DNA of 60,484 nucleotides from Lachnospiraceae bacterium (GTDB lineage: Bacteria > Bacillota > Clostridia > Lachnospirales > Lachnospiraceae). Every line of letters starts with the position of its first letter. The stretch's first letter is position 1. The translations under genes and the position numbers were made by a program. The notes below the pieces were generated by a model, which searched no databases, was not told the DNA's origin, and saw nothing but the letters and a program-made list of their open reading frames with translations. The stretch spans positions 1-60,484 of the forward strand of contig JAFUXG010000027.1 of NCBI GenBank assembly GCA_017470935.1, in the 5' to 3' direction. This document shows positions 28,416-37,761 of this stretch, in pieces.

Positions 28416-29156
28416 TCAGCACCCCAATTGCTGTCTTATATCATCAAGCGCCGCATCCTCCAACTCATGCTCAAGGGATGGCAGCTTCTCCCCATATTTT
28501 CTCTCATAAGCGATAGAAAGGATTTCATCTGCAATCCGTGCATTCTTTGGAAGCAGCGGTCCATGGGAATAGGTGGCAAATACATTCTTGTATCTCGCAC
28601 CCTCTGTCCCATCCTCACCATTGTTGCCATAACCCTTAACTATCACGCCCATAGGCTTCACACCCTCACCAAGCCAGGTCTGTCCGTTATGGTTCTCAAA
28701 GCCCACAACAGGGAACTTCTCGCCGTTATCCCTGGTGTATTCATATACAAAGTTGCCGATCATTCTCTTGTCGTTAGCGGTGGTGTAGACGTTAATTCCA
28801 CCAAGAAAATCCACCTTGGTCCCGTCTGCTGCCTCGTAGTATTTTCCAAGCATCTGGTAACCTCCACAGATTGCAAGAAATACCGTACCCTTCTCAATCT
28901 GTTCCTTCAGCCACTCTGCCTTATATTCGAACAGATCTTTAACAAGGAGCTCCTGCTCGAAGTCCTGGCCTCCTCCGATGAAAATTATATCGTAATCTGT
29001 ATCCTTATCTATAGGACCAAATGTTACCCTTGAAACCTCGGACCCTATTCCTCTCCAGGCAAGGCGTTTTTCCATGGTACGGATATTGCCGTTATCACCG
29101 TACAGATTCAATATATCGTAATACAGGTGGCATATGTGTAAGCTTTTTTCTGACAT
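28416..29156 (-). CDS. gatD: Lipid II isoglutaminyl synthase, glutaminase subunit GatD
   Basis: A 246-residue class I glutamine amidotransferase-like protein. The nucleophile cysteine lies in FLAICGGYQMLG and the catalytic histidine in ATYSHGPLLPKN. GatD supplies ammonia to MurT, which amidates the D-glutamate of lipid II; this is needed for efficient cross-linking in many Gram-positives. The start is preceded by GAGAGGA. MurT is encoded directly upstream in the same orientation, as in other Firmicutes. Confidence 0.93.
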   Translation of the reverse strand: MSEKSLHICHLYYDILNLYGDNGNIRTMEKRLAWRGIGSEVSRVTFGPIDKDTDYDIIFIGGGQDFEQELLVKDLFEYKAEWLKEQIEKGTVFLAICGGYQMLGKYYEAADGTKVDFLGGINVYTTANDKRMIGNFVYEYTRDNGEKFPVVGFENHNGQTWLGEGVKPMGVIVKGYGNNGEDGTEGARYKNVFATYSHGPLLPKNARIADEILSIAYERKYGEKLPSLEHELEDAALDDIRQQLGC

Positions 29157-29285
29157 GATTATCCTCTCAAATTTTAATATTTATTTTCAATTAGCTGCTC
29201 TAAACTCTTTCGTAAAGTCTCCCCAGCAGTCATTCTCATATATAGAGTATATTTTAAAATCCCTTTTTCCTGCTTATATATATGT

Positions 29286-30665
29286 TTACTCCTTGGCATA
29301 TTTGGCAAGAGGCACAAACTCGGAAAGCTTATCCCGGAACTCCAGCATGCAAGTATAAGAAAGCACAAGAAATGTCTCCTGCCCCTGCTGTTTCAACATA
29401 GTTATCAAAGTCTTGTAATCCTTCTCCACCATGAATTTATCTGTAGCAAAATCTGCATACTTAAGGCGAAGCTGCATATCATAAGCCCGCTTTCCGGTAA
29501 AATAGAAATGCTCCGCTCCCACTGCCGCTTCAGTCAATCTTTCAAACTCCACATCATATATCCATGATATGTCCTTACCGTCTGCAAAGTTATCATTTAA
29601 TCCGAATACAATGGTTCCTGTCGGTCTTTGCTGGATAAGGAACTGCAGCACCTCATTAAAGCCTGCGGGATTTTTTACAAGCACCATGTGAAGCTTGGAA
29701 TCGCCTAACATTACCTCTTCCATTCTTCCGAAGTGGGTAGAAAGTCCCCCAAGCACCTTGACGATTTGTTCATCAGAAAGCCCAATCTGATGGGCAACAG
29801 CAACTGCCGCCAAGGCATTGTAGAGATTGTATCCACCGGGGAGCATCACCTCCGCCTTAACTGAGTTCCCAAACACATCCATCTCTACTACTTCAGAACC
29901 ATCCTTCCACTCCAACACCTTGGCAAGAGCCACATCAGGAGTATGTCTTTCATAACCGCAGTTGTCACAGTAAAAGCCTCCTAAGTGTCCGAAAGTATGG
30001 TAGTGATACTTATACTTCGTCTTACAGTGTATGCAGTACACCGCATCAGATATATCAGAGGATGCAGTCTCATATAATGGTGCATTTATACCGAAATAAT
30101 GTATTTCCTTATGCTGAACATCACTTAGCGAGCTTGTGAGAGAACAATCTGCATTTAATATAAGCTTTACATTAGGAAGCTTCTCTAAGCCTGACCGAAT
30201 CTTATTAACCGTGGTCAAAACCTCACCATAACGGTCTAACTGATCACGGAACACATTTGTCACCACCGCTGTCACATCAAGCTCCCCAAAATGCTCCACA
30301 ATAAACCTTAATGCCGCCTCGTCGCATTCAAGCAGCGCATAATCCGTCTTCACCTTGCCATCCCATCCCGCAGCATTAACAAATGCGGACACAACACCAC
30401 CTAACATATTGGCTCCCGCGTCATTACAGAAAACAGTGCTGCCCTTTTCCTCTATCATATCTCTTATCACATGGCAGGTGGTGGTCTTGCCGTTGGTACC
30501 TGTTACACAGATAACCTTCATGTCCTTGGCAAGATGTCCAAGTATATCCGGACACAGCTTCAAAACCACCTTGCCCGGAAGGCTTGTTCCACCACTTCCC
30601 GAAAACTTCAATATTTTAGTTGTAATCTTTCCTGCCCACACTGCAAATGTCGAACGTGCACTCAT
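29286..30665 (-). CDS. murT: Lipid II isoglutaminyl synthase, MurT subunit
   Basis: A 459-residue Mur-ligase-like enzyme. The ATP loop is CVTGTNGKTTTCH (about residue 55). Between about residues 205 and 235 two cysteine pairs (CIHCK and CDNCG) form the zinc ribbon typical of MurT. The C-terminal domain contains FGLNDNFADGKDISWIYD, the MurT-specific DG-x-D-x-SW signature. It partners with GatD. The start overlaps the stop of the DUF3368 toxin gene by four bases (ATGA), so murT is translationally coupled to a toxin-antitoxin pair, which is odd for a cell-wall gene. Confidence 0.94.
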   Translation of the reverse strand: MSARSTFAVWAGKITTKILKFSGSGGTSLPGKVVLKLCPDILGHLAKDMKVICVTGTNGKTTTCHVIRDMIEEKGSTVFCNDAGANMLGGVVSAFVNAAGWDGKVKTDYALLECDEAALRFIVEHFGELDVTAVVTNVFRDQLDRYGEVLTTVNKIRSGLEKLPNVKLILNADCSLTSSLSDVQHKEIHYFGINAPLYETASSDISDAVYCIHCKTKYKYHYHTFGHLGGFYCDNCGYERHTPDVALAKVLEWKDGSEVVEMDVFGNSVKAEVMLPGGYNLYNALAAVAVAHQIGLSDEQIVKVLGGLSTHFGRMEEVMLGDSKLHMVLVKNPAGFNEVLQFLIQQRPTGTIVFGLNDNFADGKDISWIYDVEFERLTEAAVGAEHFYFTGKRAYDMQLRLKYADFATDKFMVEKDYKTLITMLKQQGQETFLVLSYTCMLEFRDKLSEFVPLAKYAKE

Positions 30666-31144
30666 TGTTTTTCTCCTGCTTCCTCTAATACATATTGGAT
30701 TACTTGTTCATTTATAAAAAAGCCGGTACTTGATAAATCATCAATTAAAGGCTTCACTAGGTCAATATGTCCTTCTCTTTTTGCCTTCAATATTACTCCC
30801 AAGGTTCCAGTAACGGTGAAGCCAAGATATTTAGCCGTCTTTTTTGCAGCATTATCATCTAAAATGACCAAATCCGCCTGTTCTTCCTGTGCAAGTATCA
30901 TTACCTCAACTTCCCCATCATGCAATCGCGCGCGATACATTTTCTTTTGGGTATTATCATGTATTTCATGCACCAATATCCAATCGCTATTATCTTTAAC
31001 AAGTGTCTTGGCAGGTTCACTCAATATCTCCTGCCACACCGCATTTGGAATAATAATCTGTCCATATATTTTTCTTAACAAATCCAAATGTCCTATATCT
31101 GCAAGTGCAATAATAGGAGTTGTATTCACAATCACTTTACGCAT
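30662..31144 (-). CDS. DUF3368 PIN-like toxin
   Basis: A 160-residue PIN-domain protein of the DUF3368 family, usually the toxin of UPF0175/DUF3368 type II pairs and presumed to be an RNase. Family motifs are VIVNTTPIIALADIGHLDLL at the N terminus (Asn replaces the first PIN aspartate, as is normal in this family), LHDGEVEVMILA, VILDDNAAKKTA and GTLGVILKAKREG. The acidic residues needed for metal binding are otherwise intact, so the gene appears functional. It overlaps the antitoxin by eight bases and murT by four. Confidence 0.88.
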   Translation of the reverse strand: MRKVIVNTTPIIALADIGHLDLLRKIYGQIIIPNAVWQEILSEPAKTLVKDNSDWILVHEIHDNTQKKMYRARLHDGEVEVMILAQEEQADLVILDDNAAKKTAKYLGFTVTGTLGVILKAKREGHIDLVKPLIDDLSSTGFFINEQVIQYVLEEAGEKQ

Positions 31145-31391
31145 TATTTAACTCCTCATCGAACTCAGCTTTATCATCAAACTGAAAGATAGATATACCA
31201 TTATCACTTAAATATTTTATAAATTCTTTCTTTGATATCCCGGCTATTTGCGCACAATATCCCAATGATACATTATTTTGAGTGTAATAACAAAGCGCCA
31301 CTGCTTTTTTTGCAAATGCCAAAGCCTCATTCTCATTCATCTTTGTATCATATAAAACCTCATTAGGAATAGGAAATGCAACCATACACAT
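31137..31391 (-). CDS. UPF0175-family antitoxin
   Basis: About 84 residues. The C-terminal half (ALCYYTQNNVSLGYCAQIAGISKKEFIKYLSDNGIS) is the UPF0175 helix-turn-helix; the N-terminal half is a beta segment. It is the expected partner and repressor of the overlapping DUF3368 toxin. The ATG at 31391 follows GGAGGTG with five or six bases; an earlier start at 31406 has no ribosome site. It is the first gene of the toxin-murT-gatD group, so its promoter may drive the cell-wall genes. Confidence 0.85.
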   Translation of the reverse strand: MCMVAFPIPNEVLYDTKMNENEALAFAKKAVALCYYTQNNVSLGYCAQIAGISKKEFIKYLSDNGISIFQFDDKAEFDEELNNA

Positions 31392-31460
31392 ATATATCAC
31401 CTCCATCTATTAGTCCATTATACATATTACCCTTATTATTAACAATCTTTCTTAATCATA

Positions 31461-32336
31461 TCACTCCACCACAATATCAAAGCTAACCTCAAACTCCTCG
31501 CCAACCTCAAGAGTATGCCCATACTCTCTCTCAGCCAAAGTCCCTGAAAACTCCTCACTGTCGCAGCGACCGTACCATGGCTCAATACATACAAATGGCG
31601 CCCCCTTGCCTGCTGGCGACCAGAGACCAAATAACGGCGCATCAAACTTCACCGTAAGATATGGTGAACCATCCGGCCTGCAAAGGGATACAGCATGCGC
31701 CTGTTCTCCCTCCACAACTAATGCATCCTCGTCAAACAGATGCTCATCAATCTTAAGCTTACCACCGTTCGTTGCAAGCACCGCATCCTTCTTATATACA
31801 AGACCGTTTTCCGAAAGCTTGGAATATGTAAGATCCTTGTCTGTATCAAACTCTATGAAATAATCCGTCTGCTTTCCTTCACCGTCTAAGGGGCACATAA
31901 ATGCAGGATGTCCACCGATGGAAAAATGCATCTGCTTCTGGTCCTCATTTACTACCTTCCATGTAACCTTCAAAACATTATCTGTAAGCTTATATCCGAT
32001 TTCCAGAGTAAAAGCAAAAGGATATTTCTCATAAGTGGACTCGTCTGATGAAAGTGAAAACCATGCTTCCTTACCGTCATTAGACACAAGAGAAAAATCC
32101 AAATCTCGTGCAAAGCCGTGCTGCCCCATGGGATACGCCTTTCCCTCATACAAAAACTCTTTATTCTTCAGGCTTCCTACAAAGGGAAACAGTACCGGAG
32201 CACTCCTCTTCCAGAACTTCTCATCCGCGTTCCACATATACTCCACACCCGTATCCTTCTTCACAAGGCTCGAAAGCTCTGCTCCGAAATGATTGATTGT
32301 AACCTTCAAATTATCGTTTTCCAAAATTGCCTGCAT
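31461..32336 (-). CDS. Aldose 1-epimerase family protein
   Basis: A 291-residue beta-sandwich protein of the galactose mutarotase-like superfamily, LacX/YeaD-like branch. It contains GAELSSLVKKDTGVEYMWNAD near the start, VLFPFVGSLKNKEF, GHPAFMCPL with the conserved histidine, and CIEPWYGRCDSEEF with the glutamate near the end. Such enzymes interconvert alpha and beta anomers of sugars or sugar phosphates; the substrate is not readable here. GGAGGA precedes the ATG. It is monocistronic as far as can be seen. Confidence 0.88.
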   Translation of the reverse strand: MQAILENDNLKVTINHFGAELSSLVKKDTGVEYMWNADEKFWKRSAPVLFPFVGSLKNKEFLYEGKAYPMGQHGFARDLDFSLVSNDGKEAWFSLSSDESTYEKYPFAFTLEIGYKLTDNVLKVTWKVVNEDQKQMHFSIGGHPAFMCPLDGEGKQTDYFIEFDTDKDLTYSKLSENGLVYKKDAVLATNGGKLKIDEHLFDEDALVVEGEQAHAVSLCRPDGSPYLTVKFDAPLFGLWSPAGKGAPFVCIEPWYGRCDSEEFSGTLAEREYGHTLEVGEEFEVSFDIVVE

Positions 32337-32396
32337 ATTTTATCCTCCTCAATTATCAATTAAGGATGAGCCTTCAGCCCATCCCTATATTAAAGT

Positions 32397-32591
32397 TTAG
32401 AAATGATAATCTATTCCACTTTGCTTCATAATACCATTAGCGGTATGACGAGATTTTATCTTTTAATCAACAGGAAAATTTCTATCGACTTTAGGACTAT
32501 ACCATATGTCATGATCACCTTTTCCATGACGAACAAATCTACATCCATTATCTTCAAGTATGTCTCTAACTTTCTTCTCATACTCAGCCAT
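32397..32591 (-). pseudogene. HicA-like mRNA interferase with in-frame stop codon
   Basis: The frame reads MAEYEKKVRDILEDNG, then VRHGKGDHDIWYSP with the catalytic histidine, and stops at TAA (32463-32465, codon 43). In the same frame it continues KIKSRHTANGIMKQSGI to a second stop at 32397, which is the usual HicA C terminus. One base change (probably TCA to TAA) would explain it. GGAGGTAATAGC lies ahead of the ATG inside the end of the antitoxin gene. A shortened 42-residue protein may still be made but lacks the last helix. Confidence 0.75.
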
Positions 32592-32804
32592 CTAAGCTAT
32601 TACCTCCTCACGATTTTCTGCAAGGAAATATAAAAACTTAGGTTTTGGCAAATTATTAAGAACTACCAGTTCCGGTATTGCTGCACGCACTTTATTCATT
32701 AATTCATCCAAAGAATCCGATTCCATCGTCAAAGGAATATAATCATTAGACGCTATCCAAACACGCGCTTCTTCATCCCATAAGAAACGAATTACATACT
32801 CCAT
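32592..32804 (-). CDS. DUF1902 / HicB-like antitoxin
   Basis: A 70-residue protein with a HicB-type partial RNase-H-like fold: YVIRFLWDEEARVWIASNDYIPL followed by a helix ESDSLDELMNKVRAAIPEL. It is the expected partner of the HicA-like gene directly downstream; the stop codon TAG abuts the hicA ATG. No separate DNA-binding domain is present, as is typical for DUF1902. The ATG at 32804 follows AAAGGCGGT. Confidence 0.8.
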   Translation of the reverse strand: MEYVIRFLWDEEARVWIASNDYIPLTMESDSLDELMNKVRAAIPELVVLNNLPKPKFLYFLAENREEVIA

Positions 32805-32873
32805 AACAAAACCGCCTTTCACAAAGTAATAAATATATTATACGTCAAAACATAAGTAATATCTACAATTAAA

Positions 32874-33047
32874 TTTCTATGATAATACGCATCACTCCGT
32901 TTCTTCGAAACTCTCGTGATGCTACAAAGATTCGTGTTCCGACCTTTCGGTCTACACACTCATCTTTGTTAACTTGGCAAATATCCGTAACTACTCCCAA
33001 GCAAGCTTGTCGTAGTCACGGCTACTTGCCAAGTATTATCATAGAAA
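32874..33047. repeat. Cloverleaf inverted-repeat element at the jetC stop codon
   Basis: A 15-bp perfect outer inverted repeat (TTTCTATGATAATAC / GTATTATCATAGAAA) encloses three arms: GCATCAC/GTGATGC with inner GTTTC/GAAAC (32889-32922), ACAAAGAT/ATCTTTGT with inner GACC/GGTC (32924-32969), and CTTGGCAA/TTGCCAAG with inner ACTAC/GTAGT (32973-33033). On the minus strand the outer repeat contains the jetC stop codon TGA. The region holds no gene. Confidence 0.8.
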
Positions 33048-36000
33048 ATCAAAAGTGCCCTGACTGTACTCTAAGTTCTCGTACTCCATCTCGCTTGCCT
33101 CAACCTGGCTTCGATAGTCCACAACCACAGTCTGCTGTCTGCCTCCCACAAGCTGCTGTCCTAAGATGTAGTTCACATCAAAGCGGTTGGTAATAGCCGG
33201 CGTGGCTCCGCGGGCAGGCACGATAAGCTGCACGTTGTTTGTAGCAAGCAGTGCAAATATGGGCTCCCATATGTATATATCCTTAGCCGCACCAAAGGGG
33301 TTATCTATAAATATTACCTTCTTAAGGTCACTTGCCTCTGCCTCCGGCGCATACATGCCTGATATGTAATTGATGATGGATACAAGGAACTGGATGTATA
33401 TACCCTGGGACTGTCCCGTACTTCCCACCGCTTCCTCATACTTCAGGTACCGGCTCTGGTCCTTGATGCGCTCACGCTTATATAATTTTAACTTGATGGC
33501 GTTCATGTCTGTCACCATTACACTGAAAAGCTTTTTCAGAAGAAGCATATTCTTCATATACTTAATACGGGCATTATTATCCTCAAAACGGTCTGCCCCT
33601 GCAACCACCTCATCAATATAATCAGACATTCTCTGTTTGATAAATTCATCCTTCACATACGGGATAGTTAAGTTGACCATCTGAATCATCTCGCCGTCTA
33701 GCTGAATTCGTGAAAGCTTTGGCAGCTTATCAAGCTCTGTCCTCACATCCTTGCAGCGTTCGATACACTGATTCTCAAAGTTATTCTTGATGGTCTCCAT
33801 ATCTTCAATACCCTGAAGAACTCTCTCCTTTTCAAGACCGATGTAGGATATCATCTCACGGATGTTTGCCAGAAGACTCTTGGCATCCTCATAAGTATCG
33901 GGAATCTCCACATCCTCCTTCATGGAATTAGAAAGCTCAAATGCTCCCATAGCAAAAAAGGTATTTGCCGTCTGTGTCTTAAAGTTATTAAGCTCCTGCT
34001 TAGCCCTTGCAAGAGCTTTGTTGCTCTTGTCGTAGGATAGCAGACTTTCCTCAAAGGTCTCCCGGATATCATTCTGATTTCCGGAAAGCACATGCCCTTC
34101 TGTAACATCCAGCTCCTCCGACTGAATGATACGCTTTACATCCTTATAGAGATCAACAATGGCGCTGTGATTCTTCACATATCGCTGATACTCATCACTG
34201 TATTCTTTGATCCTTGCAGACATCTCCTTAAGGATTCTGTCACCCTCGGCAAGAGCCTGAATAACCTCCTCCTTGCTGAGAGAGAGAATATTCACAGCAC
34301 TTCCAACACTATCCGAATCCTTTCCTGTGCCCTTATCAGCTTCATTCGCTGAGGAAGCAGTATTGCCAGCTTCAAATATCCTTCCTGCATCCTCCCCAAA
34401 TCGCTCCTTAAGGGCATTAATCGCCTGCTCGATCCTGCCCTCTAATCTGGTAGTTTCTTTCTCCTTCTTCTTAGTTTCATCCTTCAACTGGTCACAGCGA
34501 ACGGATATCTGTGATACATGAGCCGACAGCTGGCTTATATAGCTTTCCTCCGCAGGATGAAGCTCACCCTCCTTTTCCAGCCTTTCAAGCTCAGACAGTT
34601 CTATGCCGCGGCGTTCAATAAGCTTAACTCCACGCTCCATGCTGACACGCAAGGTCTCAATAAGTTTCTTCTTATCCTCCAATACAATGGTCGCCTCTTC
34701 TGCCAGTGCCTTTGCTGCAAGGAACTCAGCGCGAAGCTGCTCCTCAGAGATATTGACCGCAGTCAATTTCTTATCAACGTAATAATCCTTGTAAAGCTCC
34801 TCCCACTCAGCAAGTGTTTCCTTAATCTGCTGCTCCATATGGGTTACCTGTCCTTCAAGCTCCAGCTTCTTAAGACGTGCCCCCTCAAAATCCGAATCTG
34901 CCTTTTCCGTATCCGCACTTAATCTCTTGACCTCTGAATCATAGAAATCAAGCTGTCTCTTAGCCTCATCCGCCTGTTCACTTCTTGAGACAATGCCCGC
35001 AAGCTTCACCTGTTCATTCTTATTGGTAATCAGTGCATCTCTTGCCTCATCCGCATCACGTCTCATCTGCTCCTTATGGTTTTCAAGCTCCTTAAGCTGG
35101 TTCTTATACTTATCAGAAAGTCTCTCATGCTCTATGAGCTTCTCCTTAGTTTCCCTGACCTCATCCTCTGCATTCTGCAAAGAGATACCGTGAAGTGAGG
35201 CTATATAATCAAGATCCTCATTATATGTCCTTTCAAGCTCCTTAAGTGCCGAAAGCTCACCGGTAAGCTCCAAAAGCTCAGATTCAAGATGCTCTATCTC
35301 TGCCGAAAGCGCTTCCTCCTCCACAAACACACTGTGGTCCTTTGCAAGCAGCAGCACTCCCTCCGTCTCCTCAGGTATATATGGAGATTCAATCTTTGCC
35401 TTATCAAAAACCGGCACCATCTGGCTTCCCAGATCCAGCTCGTGAATCTTCACATCATCAGCAATAATGCCAAAGTCCTTTGTCACCACACCGTAGGGCA
35501 GCATAGGAAAACGGTTAAGGAGATCCTCACGGTTAACCGCAGGAAGTGCTGAAAGGTAATCAACTCCCGAGATAACAAGCTCCCCATGACGGGTCTCCAT
35601 ATAATCCCTGACCTTTGAAACCGCCTCAGTCTCTTCCAAGATACGTCCTTCCTTCACCTCATTAAGGTGCTTCTCCACTCTTGCGATCTTCTTCGAAAGC
35701 TCAGCCAAGGTTATTGTATGCTTGAAGGCTCTGTCCTTAACACTCTCATAAAGCTTATCCCTGTCCTTAACATCATATATGCTGAGCATCTTCTTAAGCC
35801 TGTCCTTATTCTCAAGATAAATGTTAAGCTTCTCCTCAGCCTCTTTATAATCTCTATTAAGCTGTTCACTCTCTTTTTCGTGCTCAAACATATTCTGCTT
35901 AAGCTCACCGATTTTTTCAATATCTGCAAGGTAAGAAGCCTCAGAAGCCTTCTCCCGCTGCTGCAGCTCTTCACCCTCATTTACAAGCTCCGTCATAAGC

Positions 36001-37685
36001 TCTGAAATGTCAGAAAGCACAAGAAGGGATATCTCGGTTCTTACCTTTCTTATCTCCTCCATACACTGCATATACTCCTTGTCAAAATGTTCCCGGTGGC
36101 TCCTTGCAACTGCCAAAGCAGTAGCCCCTTCGTCTTTTATATGGGACATTTTTGTAAGCTCCTGCGAAACATTATCAAGCTCAGCCTTCTTCTCTTCCAG
36201 CTGTTTTCTGATGGTTTCAAGCTTGGCATCATCCATCATCTTCTTAGTATAAGCATAGGTATGAAGCTTAGAAAGTATATCGGAATTGCTATCATTAGAG
36301 GCATCGATGACTGCCTGGTTTTCCTGTACCAGCCCACGGTCAGAGATATACTGCAGATAGTCATTGATACTCTCCTTAAGGTCTAACTCCCTCTTTGCAG
36401 CATTAAGCTCCTCCTCACATCTGTCCACATGTCCCTGTAAAACAGAAAGGTCATCTGCTGCCTTTTCCATATCAAACCTGTCTCTGATGATCTTTAACTC
36501 TTCTATTCTCCTTCTCTCTGAAAGAAGCTTTGCGTCCATTTCCTCCTTCTTTAATCTTCTGGACTCTATCTCCTCCTCTCCCTGCTTGCACAGATGCTCA
36601 CCTGTTGCGTAGATGTCAGAAAGAATGCTTACAAGTCTGTCCTTTTCCTCATATAAGTTCAGGAAGGATGACACTCTTCCCTCTAGTAAATGCATAAGCT
36701 CCGTCTCTTTGTCGAAATTGGATATTTCACGCTTCTTCCTGGAAAGCTCTACTAATTTATCCTTGATGTCAAGAAGGGTTCTTGCCATATCCTCATTAAC
36801 ATCATTCTGCTCAGTCTTCACAAGAAATGCCTTCTCTATGATCTCCTCAATAAGAAGATCCTCCACTACCTTTCTGGTGGTCTTATACTGAGTCTCAAAA
36901 TATGTACGCACATGCCCCTCTGTCTTGTTGATACCACGAATGATCTCCCACTGGCTCTCGAAAAGACCGTACCTGCTTATAAACCGCTGGTACTCTCCCT
37001 TTCTCTCAAACACATACACCTTGATGTTGAGATTTCTTTTTGCCAGATCCTTGAGGTAATTCTTAAGCCCGCTGTAAGTAATCCTCTCCTTATTATTCTG
37101 AAGGGGAAGATTGATAATATCATTTTCATTGTAATCCCGATAGAAAATGCAGTAATTGAAGTATTCAATGGATGCATTCTCTCTTACCACAGACTTGCCG
37201 GTCTTTCCCGATGCACCCACTCCAGTCTGACTTTCTCCTGCACCGCCGTCAGGACCTGTGTTTCCACCGGACATAGAAGCGCCTGTTGTTCCGCCCACAG
37301 TTGCACTGTTCATGACCTCATCGGGAAGGGAGAGGGTGCCGTCATCTACAGAGCCCTCCTTAGCCTTTCTGGCGCAGAATCCGGTAGTCATGTAGCGCAT
37401 ACCTTCCTTGATATCCTTGTCATCAAGACGCCACTCTACAAGTGAGTGAATCGTAGTATTGCCGCCACCGCTTCTGAAAAGCTTCTCTATTGGCTGCTTC
37501 TCATCAAGGGTACAGTTGGGAATAAGATTCTGCAAAAGAAGCAGCATAAGTACACTCTTACCACCACCGTTGGCAAGATCATACAATGTATTCTTGCCAT
37601 ACATGCGCATGGAGAAATCATCATATCCCTGGGTACCAAAATTATATTTTACATTGTTTACTCGAATTCTATTGATATTCGGCAT
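33039..37685 (-). CDS. jetC: MukB/JetC-like SMC ATPase
   Basis: About 1,548 residues. The N-terminal head has a Walker A loop in YDLANGGGKSV (about residue 38), then long coiled coils (about 330-690 and 800-1330) around a globular hinge-like segment (about 700-790, PMLPYGVVTKDFGIIADD). The C-terminal head has a signature-like STGQSQGIY (about 1421) and Walker B VIFIDNPFGAA (about 1458). This is the MukB/MksB/JetC plan: a loop-extruding SMC motor that, in Wadjet, detects small circular DNA. The start at 37685 follows GAGGA. jetA- and jetB-like genes lie upstream with a type I toxin module between. No jetD nuclease is adjacent. Confidence 0.75.
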   Translation of the reverse strand: MPNINRIRVNNVKYNFGTQGYDDFSMRMYGKNTLYDLANGGGKSVLMLLLLQNLIPNCTLDEKQPIEKLFRSGGGNTTIHSLVEWRLDDKDIKEGMRYMTTGFCARKAKEGSVDDGTLSLPDEVMNSATVGGTTGASMSGGNTGPDGGAGESQTGVGASGKTGKSVVRENASIEYFNYCIFYRDYNENDIINLPLQNNKERITYSGLKNYLKDLAKRNLNIKVYVFERKGEYQRFISRYGLFESQWEIIRGINKTEGHVRTYFETQYKTTRKVVEDLLIEEIIEKAFLVKTEQNDVNEDMARTLLDIKDKLVELSRKKREISNFDKETELMHLLEGRVSSFLNLYEEKDRLVSILSDIYATGEHLCKQGEEEIESRRLKKEEMDAKLLSERRRIEELKIIRDRFDMEKAADDLSVLQGHVDRCEEELNAAKRELDLKESINDYLQYISDRGLVQENQAVIDASNDSNSDILSKLHTYAYTKKMMDDAKLETIRKQLEEKKAELDNVSQELTKMSHIKDEGATALAVARSHREHFDKEYMQCMEEIRKVRTEISLLVLSDISELMTELVNEGEELQQREKASEASYLADIEKIGELKQNMFEHEKESEQLNRDYKEAEEKLNIYLENKDRLKKMLSIYDVKDRDKLYESVKDRAFKHTITLAELSKKIARVEKHLNEVKEGRILEETEAVSKVRDYMETRHGELVISGVDYLSALPAVNREDLLNRFPMLPYGVVTKDFGIIADDVKIHELDLGSQMVPVFDKAKIESPYIPEETEGVLLLAKDHSVFVEEEALSAEIEHLESELLELTGELSALKELERTYNEDLDYIASLHGISLQNAEDEVRETKEKLIEHERLSDKYKNQLKELENHKEQMRRDADEARDALITNKNEQVKLAGIVSRSEQADEAKRQLDFYDSEVKRLSADTEKADSDFEGARLKKLELEGQVTHMEQQIKETLAEWEELYKDYYVDKKLTAVNISEEQLRAEFLAAKALAEEATIVLEDKKKLIETLRVSMERGVKLIERRGIELSELERLEKEGELHPAEESYISQLSAHVSQISVRCDQLKDETKKKEKETTRLEGRIEQAINALKERFGEDAGRIFEAGNTASSANEADKGTGKDSDSVGSAVNILSLSKEEVIQALAEGDRILKEMSARIKEYSDEYQRYVKNHSAIVDLYKDVKRIIQSEELDVTEGHVLSGNQNDIRETFEESLLSYDKSNKALARAKQELNNFKTQTANTFFAMGAFELSNSMKEDVEIPDTYEDAKSLLANIREMISYIGLEKERVLQGIEDMETIKNNFENQCIERCKDVRTELDKLPKLSRIQLDGEMIQMVNLTIPYVKDEFIKQRMSDYIDEVVAGADRFEDNNARIKYMKNMLLLKKLFSVMVTDMNAIKLKLYKRERIKDQSRYLKYEEAVGSTGQSQGIYIQFLVSIINYISGMYAPEAEASDLKKVIFIDNPFGAAKDIYIWEPIFALLATNNVQLIVPARGATPAITNRFDVNYILGQQLVGGRQQTVVVDYRSQVEASEMEYENLEYSQGTFDFL

Positions 37686-37726
37686 AATCGTTCCTCTTTT
37701 AGACTTTTTATATTCAGAAATAACTA

Positions 37727-37755
37727 TTGAATTCAAAAAGCAAAAATGATATACT
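37727..37755 (+). promoter_or_regulatory. Promoter of the antisense RNA
   Basis: TTGAAT and TATACT are separated by exactly 17 bases. It faces away from jetC and towards the 3' end of the small toxin gene. Confidence 0.75.
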
Positions 37756-37761
37756 CCTATA

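Noticed and set aside
32403-32633. Plus-strand 76-codon frame
   Set aside because: It is antisense to the broken hicA gene, which has family motifs and a ribosome site on the minus strand.
36912-37445. Plus-strand frame of 177 codons inside the SMC gene
   Set aside because: No ribosome site, no family resemblance, and fully covered by the well-supported jetC-like gene.
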